This document shows, piece after piece, positions 60,298 through 64,000 of a stretch of 64,000 nt of DNA (position 1 is the stretch's first letter; the number at the start of each line of letters is the position of its first letter). The stretch comes from Xestospongia bergquistia. Its lineage: Eukaryota > Porifera > Demospongiae > Haplosclerida > Petrosiidae. Where the stretch lies: NCBI GenBank assembly GCA_963965975.1, contig OZ014416.1, forward strand, positions 4,464,001-4,528,000, given 5' to 3'. The position numbers were made by a program, and so were the translations under genes. A model generated the notes under the pieces. It did not search any database. It was not told the DNA's origin and worked only from the letters and a program-made list of their open reading frames with translations.

Positions 60298-61318
60298 TTT
60301 AATGTTGTACATTCCATAGTTAATTTACAGGGACGTTTTGATCCGTATTACGTTATTGAAGGTTTCAAAGTGTGAAATATTTTTGGTCGTGTAGGTGTTC
60401 TCTCCCAGCAAGAAAGAGACTCGGTGTACCAGTGACATAGCCTTGGTAAGTAATATAAAGTACAAGTTAATCAGTAGTACTGTGTGTGGATAATATGAGT
60501 CCTATATTATATTAATGCTTGCAGTATTACAGTGTTTACTTTTGACTACATACACGAGATCGATGTTTTATTTCTGTAAACGTCTGAGTGGATACACTGG
60601 AGAGGAAGTACATCTCTGTATAACTTAGCATATTTTTAGCTAGTTTTGGCAGCAATACAATGTTTACAACAGTTACAAATCTTGTAGAGTTAAGGCTGTA
60701 TAAACTTATACTATATCCATTTGTTTTAAAGGTGTGAAATTTGCATTATTAACTGTTATTTTTTAAAATGATAGTCCATTTATTTGTTTCATTTTAAATT
60801 ATTTTGCTTCACATGATGTTGTCATGATCATGTTGTATATGCTTTTACAACGACAATAAATAAAAAACATTTAGTTTATTCTTAGCACGAGGGAACTAAT
60901 CTAGCACAATAGTTTCAACACATGGTTCGGTAACACTTAGAAATGTGATAATTGTTTTACTGGTATAATTTTTGTTTACCTTGTTTCTAACTTAGTTTTT
61001 GATTGCTAAACATCTAGAAAACATCTTTACTGTGAACATAGCTGATCATGTGCTTTTGCATACCCATGGTTCTACAAATGCTTACAAAAACTTACTTTAT
61101 CCTGGACAGACTAACAAAAGAGATCAAAGTCACATTTTTCATTAAATCTAAACTATCACTGGACAAGGCAAACCTTGTGCATCCACATATTCCTAGTATT
61201 ATATGACGTTATACATATAAGACATTATAGTATAACTGATATTATGTATATTATAGTATAACTACATTTATATTTAATGTTTAGAGATCAAATTAGTAGT
61301 ACCAACCCTATCCTGGCA
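60298..61318 (+). other. probable promoter and 5' UTR of gene B
   Basis: The stretch CAAGAAAGAGACTCGGTGTA to AGCCTTG (about 60411-60446) is GC-richer and ends at a strong donor, GTAAGTAATA. An acceptor (TTTAATGTTTAG) near 61284 precedes 34 bases leading to the ATG of gene B. This fits a spliced 5' UTR. The rest is AT-rich intron. Confidence 0.4.
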
Positions 61319-61357
61319 ATGGGAGCTCAATTTTCAAAGAGAGAGCACAATGAAATT
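61319..61357 (+). CDS. gene B, first coding exon (myristoylation-like start)
   Basis: Thirteen codons, MGAQFSKREHNEI, end at GTAAGT in phase 0. Met-Gly with Ser at position 6 and Lys at 7 fits the N-myristoylation consensus, so the product may be membrane-tethered. It joins in phase to 63630 and then to 63841. Confidence 0.6.
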
Positions 61358-63629
61358 GTAAGTTTATTGCTAAATAATACAGTATATTATACAAGTTAGT
61401 GTACAATCAATACATTACATATTATTATTAAGCATAGTAACACTTAATATGTAGAAATGTGGACAGAAAAAATGACTGCCACATTCAATCTATTACAACA
61501 TGTTACATTCAAATAACTGTTAAAGTTGACTCATATGTTTTTTCAGCACCTACTTGCCATTATTTGTTTTTACAATCTATTGGATCTTTATATATCTAGT
61601 AAGCCAGTCTCTAAATGGAGAAATGAGAACTAGCTAATCAACAAAATTGATCCTCTTCTTTTCTCCTATACTAACATATACACAGCTTCTTCATAACTCA
61701 AACTGTTCATGAAGTTAGACTTTCTTACAAACTGTAGCTTTTTAGTTGAGTGATATTTTATACGATTATCTCTAATGTTATTCACACTAATATTTATTCA
61801 TTTATAACTGACCGTGTTCATTACCGCATGGTAAATACTATTTGAAATGTAAACAATGATCATATCTACTATCATTCTATGGACCTGTCTCTATATGTTC
61901 CTAGTACTCACATTAATAGTTGAATAGTGACCAGTTAATACTATTATTTGTCATATCACATGTGAAATAAACAGTAGCAACAGAAAAAAGGAAACAAGTT
62001 TGATAAAAATCATTTTAAGAATATGTATAAATGGCAATCCCAAAAATTATTGAAACAATGTAGGAATGTAGCAATCCCTACATAAATAGAGTGTCAAAGA
62101 TAGATTATCCTTAGTTTATATTAAAAATGAGTAAAACTGATAAGATATAAGATATGTTTAGGTATAAGATACCTAAACATATCTATAATGTACATACACA
62201 CATAATAGTATCCTCATATTTGTTTATTAGTTGTCAAGACTAACTCTGACTTGAACTATACAAATAATCATTGATTCCAATTAAATTAAATTCTATCCAT
62301 AATAATTATGGCTATATATTAGATATGTAATGTGTGCTAATACATTAAGTATATAAGCATTTCATTTAATGGTGTTTCCTAGTGAGTACTTATATACAGG
62401 TACTTTCAGTGTATTACAAGTCTGTACATACATATCTTTAATTTAGCAAATCCATGTTTTCTAAAACTTAGTAAACGTATTGAACAACCTGTTAATATAC
62501 AGAGTCATACTCATGTATGAAACTGACATGACAAATTCATATGTTAAAGTATCATGATCATTTTTGCAGTGAACTAGTTATGTAGGATTACTACATCTTT
62601 ATATTGTTTCGGTAATTTTTTGATACTGCAACTCTTATATTTCTTTTTAATTTTTAAAATGACTTTTATCATACTTGTGTTACAATTTATTATGATTATC
62701 TTATGATACTAGGTTACTTGAATTACAAGTGACTGTTATTGTTAATAATAATGGTATCCTTAATCGTCTTGTTGATGTTTAATTTAATGCTACAGTCCTG
62801 GAGGAAAAATGCCATACTTTAATGCAAAATTAATACAGTTATGTTCCAAGATTTAGGGTTAGAGTGTAGGACATAGTATTAATTTTACATTGAAGTATTA
62901 CATTTTCTGCCAGACTATACAGGCACATTTTTTATTAAAACAAAACTATTGTATTTCCTTGCATAAATGCTACACTGTTTATTTCAATATTATTCAACAA
63001 GAACAAAATCTACCAACCTTTAAGTATACTAATAATCAAAAGGTGATAAAAATATAATTATTTCTGTACCTTGCTATAGAATGCTAATCAAGCATATCTT
63101 GAAAACTTATATATAATTATAGAGCCAGTATTTAATAATATATTAGGATCAATAGCAGTTATTCAATAATTACTCAATAACTCATTATGTCAGTGAATAT
63201 TAATATAGTTTCTTTCTGTAATCAGGAGCTATCCTCACTATTTGCTTTATGTCAAATGTAGTCTCTTGTCCAGATGCTTACTAGCTTAATGTTAAAAGAG
63301 CATCTGGTGTAGTCACAGACAAGAAAAGATATCTCAGTCATTTGCTCCAATAGTACAAAAAGTATTTTCTTGCCTTAAGCAAGTGGTGCCTGTTACTAAC
63401 TTAACTGAGCAATCAAATTATTATATATGTGTAGCCATATTAATGAAGCATTCTTTGAGTTGGTTCTGAGAAGCATTCCTAAATTAAAAATCACAGATTG
63501 ATAGTTTCACTTTGTGACAATGATTCCTCAACTCTAGTCTTAGCAATAACATAAACAATTGTTACATCATCAATACTTACATTATCGACCTAAAATACTT
63601 TACACCTCATCTATCACCACTTGTCCTAG
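61358..63629. other. gene B intron 1 (2.3 kb)
   Basis: AT-rich intron, if the model is right. A near-palindromic run around 62140-62180 (TAAGATATGTTTAGGTATAA, then CCTAAACATATC) could form a hairpin. No transposon end or extra exon was recognised. Confidence 0.45.
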
Positions 63630-63699
63630 GAACATCATACTGATAAACAATCAAATGAAAACAAAGTAGATACTCACACTGATGATACTACACAGCAAG
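63630..63699 (+). CDS. gene B, exon 2 (polar linker)
   Basis: The acceptor CACTTGTCCTAG and donor CAAG/GTAATA bound 70 bases, phase 0 in and phase 1 out: EHHTDKQSNENKVDTHTDDT then TQQ. It is highly polar, as expected of a linker, and similar in style to the duplicated linker exons of gene A. Confidence 0.6.
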
Positions 63700-63840
63700 G
63701 TAATATGTTGACATAAGTAGTTGTATTTGATAACTGATACCATGTGACGTTAAGATACATGTTAATTCATTACTTGTCTTTAACATTTCTTTACTATTCT
63801 TCAACTCAGTTACATTTCCTTTTCTTGTTATATTGTATAG

Positions 63841-64000
63841 GTAATTTTGAGCCATCCCAAATTTTTCGAAAATATTATGCTGATATTTGTGAAGCCATTG
63901 AAGTTAACCCTCTTCCTATTATTAACCGGCTCTATTCTGCTTTCTTTATATCATACAAATTTAAGTTAGATGTAGAAAATATGAGTAATGATTATAACAA
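63841..64000 (+). CDS. gene B, exon 3, CARD/death-fold-like domain, cut by window end
   Basis: After TTATATTGTATAG the frame, in phase with exon 2, reads NFEPSQIFRKYYADICEAIE, VNPLPIINRLYSAFFISYKF and KLDVENMSNDYN up to the window edge. The pattern (Y-Y-x-x-I-x-x-A-I, P-L-P-I-I-N-x-L) recalls the N-terminal CARD/Death-like helical domains common in sponge adaptor and NLR-type proteins. It also resembles the broken exon of gene A at 46216. Function is inferred as a protein-interaction domain in death or immune signalling. Confidence 0.55.

Noticed and set aside
59988..60317. Minus-strand 109-codon frame
   Set aside because: It mostly runs through the inverted-repeat element and mirrors its repeats.

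Overview
The window looks like AT-rich invertebrate DNA, probably from a demosponge such as Amphimedon (an inference). It has small phase-consistent exons, a scavenger-receptor (SRCR) gene, genes built from CARD-like, ZU5-like and Death domains, and many kinds of transposon debris. There is a 200-base assembly gap. No prokaryotic features and no RNA genes were found.

About 28 kb of the 64 kb is tandem repeat, in four unrelated families. A 28-bp minisatellite forms two blocks (about 1285-4336 and 5684-9790). An 85-bp family covers 18036-21204. A 122-bp satellite covers about 23352-38708. A 147-bp family covers 53949-56248. The 28-bp and 122-bp arrays have higher-order structure. Short frames inside these arrays are products of the repeats, not genes.

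Mobile elements, left to right: a decayed IS630/Tc1-like transposase (12429-13233) next to a possible host first exon; a foldback element (17003-17358); the 3' part of a Ty3/gypsy element with its 3' LTR (21205-23351), wedged between two satellites; a 622-bp hAT element with perfect 8-bp target duplication (47794-48415), inserted in a host exon; a hAT-like MITE (48940-49399); a convergent YqaJ-nuclease and DDE_Tnp_4 remnant (52180-53110); a broken CR1/L2-like LINE (about 56400-57776); and nested inverted-repeat elements (59728-60297).

Host genes sit in the right third. A minus-strand SRCR receptor gene (41530-42595) has two nonsense codons. A plus-strand gene starts near 44469 and can be followed by splice phase through a duplicated 57-base exon, a CARD-like exon, two linker exons and a ZU5-like exon broken by the hAT element. 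A Death-domain exon at 58515-58792 may be its end, across an interval filled with repeats. A related gene begins at 61319 with a myristoylation-like N-terminus and leaves the window in a CARD-like domain. ZU5/Death/CARD combinations are usual in animal innate-immune and apoptosis adaptors, so the right third may be part of a local cluster of such genes. Almost every recognisable gene carries one or a few lesions, so either this is a graveyard of pseudogenes or the assembly has base errors.
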